Assembly: GCA_016716385.1 (NCBI GenBank)
Contig: JADJWL010000026.1
Coordinates: 62,001-126,000 of the forward strand
Source: Bryobacterales bacterium
Lineage (GTDB): Bacteria; Acidobacteriota; Terriglobia; Bryobacterales; Bryobacteraceae
DNA length: 64,000 nt
Direction: 5' to 3'
Shown here: one piece after another, positions 48,627-56,460 of the stretch
How the letters are laid out: each line of letters opens with the position of its first letter
Position numbering within the stretch: position 1 is the stretch's first letter
Position numbers and translations under genes: made by a program
Notes under the pieces: generated by a model
Databases searched by the model: none
What the model was told of the DNA's origin: nothing
What the model saw: the letters and a program-made list of their open reading frames with translations, nothing else

Positions 48627-49319
48627 CTATGGACGGAATTTCGGCTTGTTCACCTGCCGCGCCTTCTCAAGTGCGGCTGTTGCGGCCTCGTCCTCGCTCG
48701 CCAGCCGGTCGGCTTCCCTTTGGGGCGCTTCCTGGCGGTCGAGCCGCTTGGCTTCCAGAGTGGCCGCCTGGACCGGCGCCTCCAGTTTCTTCAGGACTCC
48801 AACCAGCCTGAAACTCGGGCCGTACGAATTGCGGATCAGGTCGAAACGATACTGCGAATCCTGCCATCGTACGAGCACGGTTTCCGTATTGCCGAAGGCA
48901 TCCCGCGGAGGATTGGTGCTAGCCGGGGGCTTGACAGCCTCTCCGAACTCCTCCGACAGCGCATTGACGACGTCCTTCTCCGTCAATCCCTCGGTCGAGT
49001 TCTGGTCGTAGTCAATGACGATTCGATACAGTTGACCGTCATAGAAGCTGAACAGTACCTTCTGCACGGGTTCTGACTTCGCCGACCAGCCAAGGGCTCG
49101 TGGGCGCCATTCCAACTCCTGCATGAGGACCGGGCGGGTGTGGATCGTTTTGACCTGAGCTGACCTGACTCCGGTCTGTGCGGTGACGGCCGCCAGATCC
49201 GCTCCAAGTTGAAAATCGCGGTACCGCGAGAGATCTGCTCCCGGAGTTGCCGCCGGCATGGTTCCGAACGCAAGAAGCGATCCAAGGACCCATCCGGAAA
49301 ATCGCTTCGTCATGATCAT
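48627..49319 (-). CDS. Exported protein of unknown function
   Basis: A 230-residue exported protein. Signal peptide MIMTKRFSGWVLGSLLAFGTMPAATPGA (possibly starting at the second Met, 49313). The mature part is alpha/beta (DFQLGADLAAVTAQTGVRSAQVKTIHTRP, VLFSFYDGQLYRIVIDYDQNSTEGLTEKDVVNALSEEFG, VLVRWQDSQYRFDLIRNSYGPSFRLVGV), reminiscent of small lipoprotein folds. The last 45 residues are a charged helix. No family recognised. First of a run of envelope-stress genes. Confidence 0.72.
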   Translation of the reverse strand: MIMTKRFSGWVLGSLLAFGTMPAATPGADLSRYRDFQLGADLAAVTAQTGVRSAQVKTIHTRPVLMQELEWRPRALGWSAKSEPVQKVLFSFYDGQLYRIVIDYDQNSTEGLTEKDVVNALSEEFGEAVKPPASTNPPRDAFGNTETVLVRWQDSQYRFDLIRNSYGPSFRLVGVLKKLEAPVQAATLEAKRLDRQEAPQREADRLASEDEAATAALEKARQVNKPKFRP

Positions 49320-49365
49320 TCACCCTTTCTCACGCTGAGCGGGCCCGAGGGCCCCATGTGATCGG

Positions 49366-49584
49366 TCAGGGATGCTTCCTGGCCTCGTCCAGCTTCCTGG
49401 ACCACTCGTCGATCTCCTTCTCGGCATCCTCTTTGGCGATACCGTACCGCTCCTGGATCTGGCCGACGAGGTGTTCCTTCTTGCCAGCGACCTTGTCCCA
49501 ATCATCGTCCGTGAGTTTGCCCCACCGTTCGCGGGCAGACCCGGTGAACTGCTTCCATTTGCCTTCGATTTGATCCCAGTTCAT
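49366..49584 (-). CDS. CsbD-family stress-response protein
   Basis: A 72-residue protein: MNWDQIEGKWKQFTGSARERWGKLTDDDWDKVAGKKEHLVGQIQERYGIAKEDAEKEID is the CsbD signature throughout. ATG 49584 is preceded by GGAGGAAGCC. CsbD proteins are induced by general stress in many bacteria; the molecular role is unclear. It lies between envelope genes. Confidence 0.95.
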   Translation of the reverse strand: MNWDQIEGKWKQFTGSARERWGKLTDDDWDKVAGKKEHLVGQIQERYGIAKEDAEKEIDEWSRKLDEARKHP

Positions 49585-49611
49585 GGCTTCCTCCAAAGAT
49601 TTGGATTCACG

Positions 49612-51246
49612 CTACCTGTTGGCGACGGGTGTCGCGCCGATCTGTCTCCCAATCAATTCACCGGAGATCACCAGTTCGACCCGCCGGTTCTGCTGCCGCC
49701 CTGCGCTCGTGTCGTTGGAGGCCACGGGCTGAGTCTTGCCGTATCCTCTCATCGTCACCGAGTTGGCAGGCATTCCCTGCTGCGTCAGGAAGTCGCGCAC
49801 GGCACCGCCGCGCTGTTCGGACAGGCGCTGGTTGTAGTCATCGCCGCCGACGCTGTCTGTGTGGCCCTCGACGTCCAGCTTCAGACCAGGGTGTCCGGAC
49901 ACGATACCGGCCACCTTGGCCAGTTTCTCGCGTGCCAGTGGCCGGAGCGAGTACTTGCCGGTGTCGAACAGGACATCCGACATGTTCACGATTAGGCCGC
50001 GCGCCGTGTCCCTGGTTTCGAGAATGGCGTTGAACTGCGCCAGCAACTGGTTCCGCAGTTCTGCCTTCTCAGCTTCCGCCAATGCCCGCTCGCGGGCCGC
50101 GCGATCCAGATCAGCCTGGCTGGCCGCCCGTTGCGCCTCGTTCTCGCGCGCCAGACGGTCCGCTTCGGACGCCAGACGGCTGGCCTCGGACGCGGCAGCC
50201 GCCGTGCGGGCCTCGTTTTCCAGCCTTAGCCGATCCGCTTCAGCGAGGGACGACGCGGTCTGCGCGTTCCTCTCCCGCAGCAGACGGTCGGCCTCCGCCT
50301 GCGCCCTGAGCCGCGCTGCTTCGGCTTCGCGTGTGACGCGATCGGTCTCGGACTGCGCGGCCGCACTTTCGCGACCGGCGGCTGCTTCGCGCTCCGCTGA
50401 CAACTGGCGCTCCGATGCCAAAGCTTCTTCTTCCTGGCGCTTGACCGCGATCGCCCGCGAGTCTTCCGCGGTCTGCACCGCCTGCCGGGCCATCATGGTG
50501 ACGGGCTTCTTTCCCGCCTTGCGCGCCTGGTAGGCTTCCGCCTGAGCCAGGTTCTGCTCGGCCTTCTGGAAGGTGTCGGCCGCGTACCGGCCGGCGCCAA
50601 CCGCACGCGCAATCTGCACGGCATTGCGCGCTTCGTAAAGCTCCAGCGGCAGCTTCCTGTCGAGTTTCAACTCCAGCGGGTTAGCCAGACTTTGATACTG
50701 ACCGCGTTGCAACAGTTCGTACTTGGCGTCGATCTCCTCAATCCTCCCCTTCGTATCCTTGCGAACGACGTTCTCCATCACGATCAGGTCGCTGGGCATC
50801 GTCACCGCGTAATAAGGCTCCGCGGTCACAACCAGCCCGAAAACCTGCATTTCGGTTGTGACGTTGAGCTTGGCCTTGGTCCCGTTGAGGAGGATCTCGC
50901 CGAGGTTGGCCGTGCGGCCCTCGGGCGTGATCGCCCACAACACGTACGTGAGATATTCGGCGCCGTACCGGTTCGCCGGCGTAAGGTTCCGGAATTCCAC
51001 TTCGATCTCGATGTAGCCCTGCTTGCTCTCGACCTTGGCTTCGCCATGGGCCGCCGGAAGCAGTTCGGTGCCGCGGAAGTCGATCTTGGTGGCGCCGCCG
51101 CGATGCTGGTAGTTGATCGCCTTCGCGGTACGCGCCGTCACATTGACGCGGTACACCGGCATTTCACCTGGATTGAGGGTCGGAGACTGTGGCGCCTGGG
51201 CGGCGGCAAGAGCGCACACCGCCAGGAACGTACCGATAAGTTTCAT
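49612..51246 (-). CDS. OmpA-family protein with long coiled coil
   Basis: A 544-residue exported protein. Signal peptide (MKLIGTFLAVCALAAAQA); residues about 20-200 form a beta-rich domain; 200-260 carry a helical DUF4398-like piece (ARAVGAGRYAADTFQKAEQNLAQAEAYQ); 260-410 are a repetitive Ala/Glu/Arg coiled coil; 415-535 are the OmpA C-terminal peptidoglycan-binding domain (MSDVLFDTGKYSLRPLAREKL, LDVEGHTDSVGGDDYNQRLSEQR, NRRVEL). It should tether the outer membrane to the cell wall. Start ATG 51246 with AAGGAC upstream. Confidence 0.93.
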   Translation of the reverse strand: MKLIGTFLAVCALAAAQAPQSPTLNPGEMPVYRVNVTARTAKAINYQHRGGATKIDFRGTELLPAAHGEAKVESKQGYIEIEVEFRNLTPANRYGAEYLTYVLWAITPEGRTANLGEILLNGTKAKLNVTTEMQVFGLVVTAEPYYAVTMPSDLIVMENVVRKDTKGRIEEIDAKYELLQRGQYQSLANPLELKLDRKLPLELYEARNAVQIARAVGAGRYAADTFQKAEQNLAQAEAYQARKAGKKPVTMMARQAVQTAEDSRAIAVKRQEEEALASERQLSAEREAAAGRESAAAQSETDRVTREAEAARLRAQAEADRLLRERNAQTASSLAEADRLRLENEARTAAAASEASRLASEADRLARENEAQRAASQADLDRAARERALAEAEKAELRNQLLAQFNAILETRDTARGLIVNMSDVLFDTGKYSLRPLAREKLAKVAGIVSGHPGLKLDVEGHTDSVGGDDYNQRLSEQRGGAVRDFLTQQGMPANSVTMRGYGKTQPVASNDTSAGRQQNRRVELVISGELIGRQIGATPVANR

Positions 51247-51277
51247 CTTGTGTCCTTCTTGTTTCCGCTGCGCTCGA

Positions 51278-51952
51278 CTAGCGTTCCCGCTTCGAGTGCT
51301 TGTTCAAGAGAGCAATCAGGGCAGCAGCCGATTGGGGTACCGGCATCCCGCTGGTGACGATCTCCCGGTTCTCCAGCTTTTTGCCGTAGAGCGTCTCGTT
51401 GTCATCGAGGTCCTGCCGCAGGGTAGCTCCTTTGAGGGCGACACCCGCAAACACTCCCTGGGATCGCGAATACGAGAGGATCTCCGCTCTCATGAGTGCG
51501 TCCGTCTGGGCGCCTGCTGAGCGTCCGACGGGTCCCGCCGCTACCGATGCTCCGGCGCCTATCGTGAACTCGGTCTCAAGCAGTCTCGCCGCTCCACGCT
51601 CGTTCATCACGAGCAGGATCAGGTCGGTCGAGGATGCGCCGAGTTGGAAGCCCATGCTGCCGCCTTCGATGCGCACCGTGGCAGGCGCGGACCAGCCACT
51701 GCCGCTCTTGTCGCGGCAGGACAGGTATCCCTTACCGTATCTGCCGCCAAAGATAAAGGCCGCTTTCTTGACTCCAGGCGCGATCACGATGCAATGGGCA
51801 TTCGCGAGCAGGTCTTCCGGGATGCTGCGGTCCGGCACCGCCATGATTTCGCCAAACACCGCGGCCGCTTCGTCCAGCCGCTGGACAGGCTCGCTCTCCC
51901 GCGCCAGGATTACCGGCGCAAGAGCCAGGGTAGCCACTAGAATCAGTCTCAT
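51278..51952 (-). CDS. SYLF-domain lipid-binding protein (Ysc84-like)
   Basis: A 224-residue exported protein starting at ATG 51952 (signal MRLILVATLALAPVILA). The SYLF domain reads ANAHCIVIAPGVKKAAFIFGGRYGKGYLSCR, GGSMGFQLGASSTDLILLVMNERGAARLL, FTIGAGASVAAGPVGR and YSRSQGVFAGVALKGATLRQDLDDNETLYG. SYLF proteins bind phosphoinositide-like lipids in eukaryotes; in bacteria they are often annotated as 'lipid-binding'. Upstream 29-residue extension excluded. Same strand as OmpA gene, 31 bp upstream of it. Confidence 0.93.
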   Translation of the reverse strand: MRLILVATLALAPVILARESEPVQRLDEAAAVFGEIMAVPDRSIPEDLLANAHCIVIAPGVKKAAFIFGGRYGKGYLSCRDKSGSGWSAPATVRIEGGSMGFQLGASSTDLILLVMNERGAARLLETEFTIGAGASVAAGPVGRSAGAQTDALMRAEILSYSRSQGVFAGVALKGATLRQDLDDNETLYGKKLENREIVTSGMPVPQSAAALIALLNKHSKRER

Positions 51953-52124
51953 TTTCCGCCTCTTCGGTCGGCCCGGTGAACCGGGCGACACACCCGTTAG
52001 TGCACTTCTAACGCCAACGCCGATGCGTGTTGAGCCCATTCGGCAGGAAGAGGGCGCCGCTGGATTCGGGAGGCGGTAACGCTGAGGAACGGCTGACCGT
52101 GGATCGCCGATTGACGGGTGGCGG

Positions 52125-54209
52125 TCAGAGATCCCGGCGGGAGACGCCGAGCTTTCGCATGAGAGCGTTCAACGTTGTCCTGGGCATTCCGAGACGGGTA
52201 GCGGCCCGGCTGATCACGCCGCCCGTTTCCCGGAGCACGCGGATCACATGCTCCTTTTCGATGCGCTCCAGGGAATCGCTGCCGGAACTCGTTGCCGCAT
52301 CCACCCGGATGTCGGCCAGGGGCGCGCGGAGGGTGGTTCCCTGAGAGAGGATCACCGAGCGTTCGATGAAATTCTCAAGCTCACGGACGTTCCCCGGCCA
52401 GTGCCAACTCGTGAGGGTGCGCATCGTCTCGGACGGGATCTTCTCAATCTTCCTGTTCATCGCTGTCGCGTACTTTCTTGTGAAGTACCGGGCGAGCACA
52501 GGGATGTCCTCGGGGTGGTCACGCAGCGGAGGCGTCGTGATCGGGAAAACCTTCAGCCGGTAGTAGAGATCGCTCCGGAACAGCTTGTCGCCCATCATCT
52601 GCGTCAAGTTGCGGTTGGTTGCGGCGATGAGCCGGACATCGATCGGGATCGTCCGCGTGCCGCCCAGCCGCTCGAACGACTTCTCCTGCAAGGCCCGAAG
52701 CAGCTTGGGCTGCAACTCGAGCGGGATGTCGCCGACCTCATCGAGGAACAGAGTCCCCCGGTGCGCCATCTCGAAGCGGCCGATCTTCTGACCGAGGGCG
52801 CCGGTGAATGCCCCCTTCTCGTAGCCGAACAACTCGCTTTCGAGAAGGCCCGTCGGAATCGCAGCGCAGTTCAGAATGACGAATGGCAGATTCCGCCGGG
52901 GGCTCAACTGGTGGATCGCCCGGGCGACCAATTCCTTCCCCGTGCCTGTCTCGCCGAGGATCAGCACGTTCGCGTCGGTGGGAGCAACCAGTTCGATCTG
53001 CCGTTGGATCCGCTTCAGGCCCGCACTGCTCCCGACCATCTCGACAAAGTTCTGTTGCGGTTCGGCCGTTGTCTCCCAAACGTTCTCGATCGCGTTGCGC
53101 GCGCCAAGGTCCTGGACGAATGCGATCCACCGAAATGGGGAGAGCTTCAGGACGGCGGCCGCCACCAGGACAGGAACCCGCGTGCCTTCCTTGTGAATCA
53201 GTTCCTTTTCATAGGGTGTGCAAGCGCCGAAGCGCAGGGCTTCCTCGTGCGCCAGGTCGTCGAGAAGGGCATACTCCCGGGGTGTGAGATCGGGCCAGTA
53301 CAGGCGGCCCGCGAGCAGATCTTCGCGGCTGTAGCCGAGCAGATCGAGGAATGCATCGTTGGCATCGCGAACACGGTCGAATTCGCCGGAAACGATACCG
53401 GCAATGGTCGGCTGCGCTGGAACAGGGAGGGCTCGCGAGCGGCTGAGCCGCAGCTTTTCGTCTCTTTCGTGACGGTCGGTAAAGTCACGGACCACACGTG
53501 CAAAACCCTGCAGGTGCTCGCCCTCATCTCTCAGCGCCACGGTGATGCAATTGGCCCAGAACCGCGCACCCTCCTTCCTCATCTGCCAACCCTCATGGCC
53601 GAAATGGCCTTGGCCCGCCGACCGGTTCAGCTCCCGGTTGGGTCCGGCGGCCGGACTCTCCTCGGCCGGATACAGGAGAGACACGTGCTGGCCAAGAGCC
53701 TCGGCTTCGGCGTAGCCGTAAATGCGCGCCGCTCCCGAATACCAGGCGGCGATGCATCCGTTGACGTCCAGGAGGTACAGGGCATAGTCCAGGGGCTGGC
53801 TTGGCGTGTCTTCACCCGCGGCGCGGCCCTCCGCTTGCGCCGCCGCTGCTTTCTGGCGCAGGACCACGAGGTGGCGTACCGGCAACACACTGCCCCTGGC
53901 CGAATACTCGACGTCCCACGCCGTTCCATCGGGTCCGGCCAGCCGGAGTGAGCCTTCCTGCACTTCCTGTTCAAGAAGAGCGCTCCAAAGCTTCGAGAGC
54001 TGGGGCTTGAAAGCTGGGTCCGCCAGCTCGTCCACTCTGCGTCCCACGAGCCGGTCCCGCGGCAGCCCCACCAGCTTGCCCGCGCCGGTGCTGGCATCGA
54101 GGCAGGCACCTGCATCGTCCGCAATGAGGATGGGGACCGACGGGTGAAAAACGATGGCCCGGAAGAGCAGTTCGAGTTGGCCCGGACCGTGCTCCAGGAG
54201 CCAACTCAT
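52125..54209 (-). CDS. Sigma-54-dependent transcriptional activator with three PAS domains
   Basis: A 694-residue regulator. PAS domains lie at about 15-120, 138-248 (with a PAC-like FARVVRDFTDRHERD end) and 265-370. The AAA+ core has Walker A GETGTGKE (419-426), the sigma-54-contacting GAFTGA loop (466-471), Walker B GTLFLDEVGDIP and the R-finger region DHPEDIPVLARYF. A Fis-type helix-turn-helix closes the protein (VIRVLRETGGVISRAATRLGMPRTTLNALMRK). No receiver domain, so it senses directly through PAS ligands or redox. It may control the neighbouring stress/envelope genes, but I found no convincing -24/-12 promoter by eye. Confidence 0.95.
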   Translation of the reverse strand: MSWLLEHGPGQLELLFRAIVFHPSVPILIADDAGACLDASTGAGKLVGLPRDRLVGRRVDELADPAFKPQLSKLWSALLEQEVQEGSLRLAGPDGTAWDVEYSARGSVLPVRHLVVLRQKAAAAQAEGRAAGEDTPSQPLDYALYLLDVNGCIAAWYSGAARIYGYAEAEALGQHVSLLYPAEESPAAGPNRELNRSAGQGHFGHEGWQMRKEGARFWANCITVALRDEGEHLQGFARVVRDFTDRHERDEKLRLSRSRALPVPAQPTIAGIVSGEFDRVRDANDAFLDLLGYSREDLLAGRLYWPDLTPREYALLDDLAHEEALRFGACTPYEKELIHKEGTRVPVLVAAAVLKLSPFRWIAFVQDLGARNAIENVWETTAEPQQNFVEMVGSSAGLKRIQRQIELVAPTDANVLILGETGTGKELVARAIHQLSPRRNLPFVILNCAAIPTGLLESELFGYEKGAFTGALGQKIGRFEMAHRGTLFLDEVGDIPLELQPKLLRALQEKSFERLGGTRTIPIDVRLIAATNRNLTQMMGDKLFRSDLYYRLKVFPITTPPLRDHPEDIPVLARYFTRKYATAMNRKIEKIPSETMRTLTSWHWPGNVRELENFIERSVILSQGTTLRAPLADIRVDAATSSGSDSLERIEKEHVIRVLRETGGVISRAATRLGMPRTTLNALMRKLGVSRRDL

Positions 54210-54339
54210 GTCCGGCGCCCCGGGACTTTCGAAGCCATCGCCACTCCTTCCACCACACGCTCCAACGTCTCTCTGCGCTGGCGCCGCGCGGGCTTACTCC
54301 TTCAATTGTAACAGCAACAAAATTGTTGACCGTATTTGG

Positions 54340-54543
54340 TCAGGCAGACCGCTTGAGCAGCAGCGGCTGGACGATATTCTCGCCAACCGAAGACGCGCGG
54401 CTCCCGTGTGGCTCCTCGTTCATCAATTCGATCAGTGCCCATACATGCCACGGCTCCGGATTCATGAAGCACCGCCCGCTGCGGATTGCCAGCAAGAGGA
54501 ACAGCGCCTCCTGCCGTTCAATCTGAGTGGTTGGCCGGCACAT
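54340..54543 (-). CDS. Small hypothetical protein
   Basis: A 67-residue frame starting at ATG 54543 with GGGAGG upstream, overlapping the 3' end of the preceding gene by 26 bp. Sequence is IERQEALFLLLAIRSGRCFMNPEP then WHVWALIELMNEEPHGSRASS then QPLLLKRSA. Amphipathic and plausible, but I cannot name a family. Possibly a co-translated small partner of the upstream protein. Confidence 0.45.
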   Translation of the reverse strand: MCRPTTQIERQEALFLLLAIRSGRCFMNPEPWHVWALIELMNEEPHGSRASSVGENIVQPLLLKRSA

Positions 54544-54943
54544 CCGCCACGCCCTCCCGATGCCGGATTCCGGAGAAGACCAAGCCCTTCTGCATGTGAC
54601 GCGAGTGGGCGGAGATGCGGACGCAGGGCACGCCCAGGAAGGAGTGTTCCGCCACGCCGTCAATCTGCAGCGAGTTGGCGTGCTGCAGTCTGACGTTCGC
54701 GATCAGGCGCTTCAGAGCCGCCTGAATCATCCCCGGCCGGTCGAACCCGAAGGCGGACGTGCGGATTTCGCCTGCCATGTAAAAGAAGGTCCAACCCGCG
54801 CCGGCGAGTTCCCGGTCGAGTTCGCCAGGCGTCAGACTGTGGCTGACCGCCGTCCAGGCGTGCGGGTAGGCGCCGCCTTCGGACCGGAAGAAGCCGGGGA
54901 CCGGGGTGTCCTTTTCGACCAGGATGGTTCCAGGCACAATCAT
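54518..54943 (-). CDS. Protein of unknown function (cytosolic)
   Basis: A 141-residue protein with GGGAGTAAG upstream of ATG 54943. MIVPGTILVEKDTPVPGFFRSEGGAYPHAWTAV, then GELDRELAGAGWTFFYMAGEIRTSAFGFDRPGMIQAALKRLIANV and HSFLGVPCVRISAHSRHMQKGLVF. Alpha/beta content without a signal peptide. It is similar in feel to small acidobacterial hypotheticals but unnamed. It is divergent from the exported protein gene at 55237. Confidence 0.7.
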   Translation of the reverse strand: MIVPGTILVEKDTPVPGFFRSEGGAYPHAWTAVSHSLTPGELDRELAGAGWTFFYMAGEIRTSAFGFDRPGMIQAALKRLIANVRLQHANSLQIDGVAEHSFLGVPCVRISAHSRHMQKGLVFSGIRHREGVADVPANHSD

Positions 54944-55236
54944 TGTCGTCTTACTCCCTTCACTGCGGGACCGCATTTCCGCTGCCTAACTGCACGAACC
55001 CGGCCAATGGGCGCTGTTTCGGAGCAAAATTTGACTGCGGACACGGTTTGGAGGGGGTCCGGCGCATTTTCGCGCGCACCCTCCGGTTTCCGCTTCGCGC
55101 TGACGTGGCCGCCTAAGGGGTTGACCGTAGTCGGTCGTTTTGACCACCCGGCGTCAAGCCTCAGGCAGCCGGATCGGCGCAGGCACACCATCTGGCAAAC
55201 GGGCAGCCGATTGCACTTCACCGGCTGGAAAGCAAA

Positions 55237-56109
55237 ATGAGTCCCTCTTCCATTCGTTCAGCGAGCATCGGGATCTTCCTGCTGAGCCTCACGTCAGCCA
55301 CAGCGCTGTGGGCCGAAGTGGATGTAGTCGAAATCATCCGCAGAACCGTGGCAGCCGACCAACGGAACTGGAAGGTAGCGAGCCAGTACGGGTTTTCGGA
55401 GCGCGTCGGCGTGCGGCGATTGGACAGCCACGGTGAGGTGAAGTCGACGGACGTGAAGAGGTATGACGTCACGCTGGTGGAGGGTTCACCGTACCGGCGG
55501 CTGGTCGAGCGCGACGACCGTCCCTTGGAGCCAGACGATGAGCGAAAGGAACGGGCAAAGCTCACCAAGGGCATCGCAACCCGGCAGAAAGAGACGGCTG
55601 CTCAGCGGGCGCTTCGGCAGGGCAAGTATCAGAACCGCCCCGACTGGCTCCGCGAGATGTGGCAGGAGTTGCCGGATGCGTTCGACTTCCGGCTCGCCGC
55701 TGACGAGTCACGGGACGGCGCCGAGTTCTACGTGATCGATGCCACTCCACGCAAGGAATACCGGCCGCATTCCCGCACGGCGAAGATCCTGGCGCAGCTT
55801 CAGGGCAGGCTTTGGATCGACAAACGCGACTACCGTCTGGCGAAAGCCGAGGTCGAGGTGGCTGAAACCATTGCGGTTGGCCTGATTTTGGTGCGCCTGG
55901 CCAAAGGCTCGCGGGCGACCTTTGAGCAGGTCCGGTTGAACGAGAAGGTTTGGCTGCCGCGCCGCGTGTACGTGGCCGCATCCGCCCGGCTGGGACTCGT
56001 GCGGATGCTGCACATCGAGCACGAAGCGGTATTCAGCGAATGCCGCACAGTCACGGGAACGCTGGTTTCAAAGGGTCCGCGGGGTGGGCTCTCAATTGCA
56101 CTTGAATAG
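55237..56109 (+). CDS. Exported outer-membrane-lipoprotein-sorting-like protein
   Basis: A 290-residue exported protein. Signal peptide MSPSSIRSASIGIFLLSLTSATALWA. The body (VVEIIRRTVAADQRNWKVASQYGFSER, YDVTLVEGSPYRRLVERDDRPL, FYVIDATPRKEYRPHSRTAKILAQLQGRLWIDKRDYRLAKAEVEVAE, LVRLAKGSRATFEQVRLNEKVWLPRRVYV) shows the beta-sheet pattern of LolA/LppM-like 'outer membrane lipoprotein-sorting' proteins. Starts ATG 55237 with GGAAAG upstream. First gene of a plus-strand stress series. Confidence 0.75.
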   Translation: MSPSSIRSASIGIFLLSLTSATALWAEVDVVEIIRRTVAADQRNWKVASQYGFSERVGVRRLDSHGEVKSTDVKRYDVTLVEGSPYRRLVERDDRPLEPDDERKERAKLTKGIATRQKETAAQRALRQGKYQNRPDWLREMWQELPDAFDFRLAADESRDGAEFYVIDATPRKEYRPHSRTAKILAQLQGRLWIDKRDYRLAKAEVEVAETIAVGLILVRLAKGSRATFEQVRLNEKVWLPRRVYVAASARLGLVRMLHIEHEAVFSECRTVTGTLVSKGPRGGLSIALE

Positions 56110-56130
56110 CAGGAAGAATTGAGGACAAAA

Positions 56131-56424
56131 ATGGCAGCATGCGAAACGAACGGCACTAAAACCGCACTACCGTATTTCCTGACCGGGCTTGGCGCAGGCA
56201 TGGTCTTGGCCATGCTCCTCACGCCCCGTTCCGGACCCGCGACGCGCAGCCTCATCGGCTCCACGGTCAAAGACGGTGCGAACTGGGTGAAGGACAAGGC
56301 GGCCGTGGCGGAAGACTCCGTCCGGACTCGCGGAACCGAGTTGCGGCACCGGGTCCAGGAAGCCGCCGAAGTGATCAGTCACGGAGATAAGGCGACTTTC
56401 GGCTCCCTCGCGACGCGCCTCTAA
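56131..56424 (+). CDS. YtxH-domain protein
   Basis: A 97-residue protein with one N-terminal membrane helix (YFLTGLGAGMVLAMLLTPRSGPATR), the GxGAGxxxALLxAPxSG pattern of YtxH general-stress proteins, followed by a charged helical tail (NWVKDKAAVAEDSVRTRGTELRHRVQEAAEVI). I use ATG 56131 after GAGGAC instead of the TTG at 56119. Likely membrane-attached stress protein. Confidence 0.88.
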   Translation: MAACETNGTKTALPYFLTGLGAGMVLAMLLTPRSGPATRSLIGSTVKDGANWVKDKAAVAEDSVRTRGTELRHRVQEAAEVISHGDKATFGSLATRL

Positions 56425-56460
56425 ACACGCGAAAGCGTGGAAAGAAAGTGAGAGATCGGC

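Noticed and set aside
52248..53951. 567-residue frame antisense to the sigma-54 activator
   Set aside because: The minus-strand protein has Walker A, GAFTGA and Fis HTH motifs; the plus frame has none.
55191..55220. TGGCA...TTGC sequence as a sigma-54 promoter for the 55237 gene
   Set aside because: Spacing between the GG and GC elements is wrong for a -24/-12 promoter.
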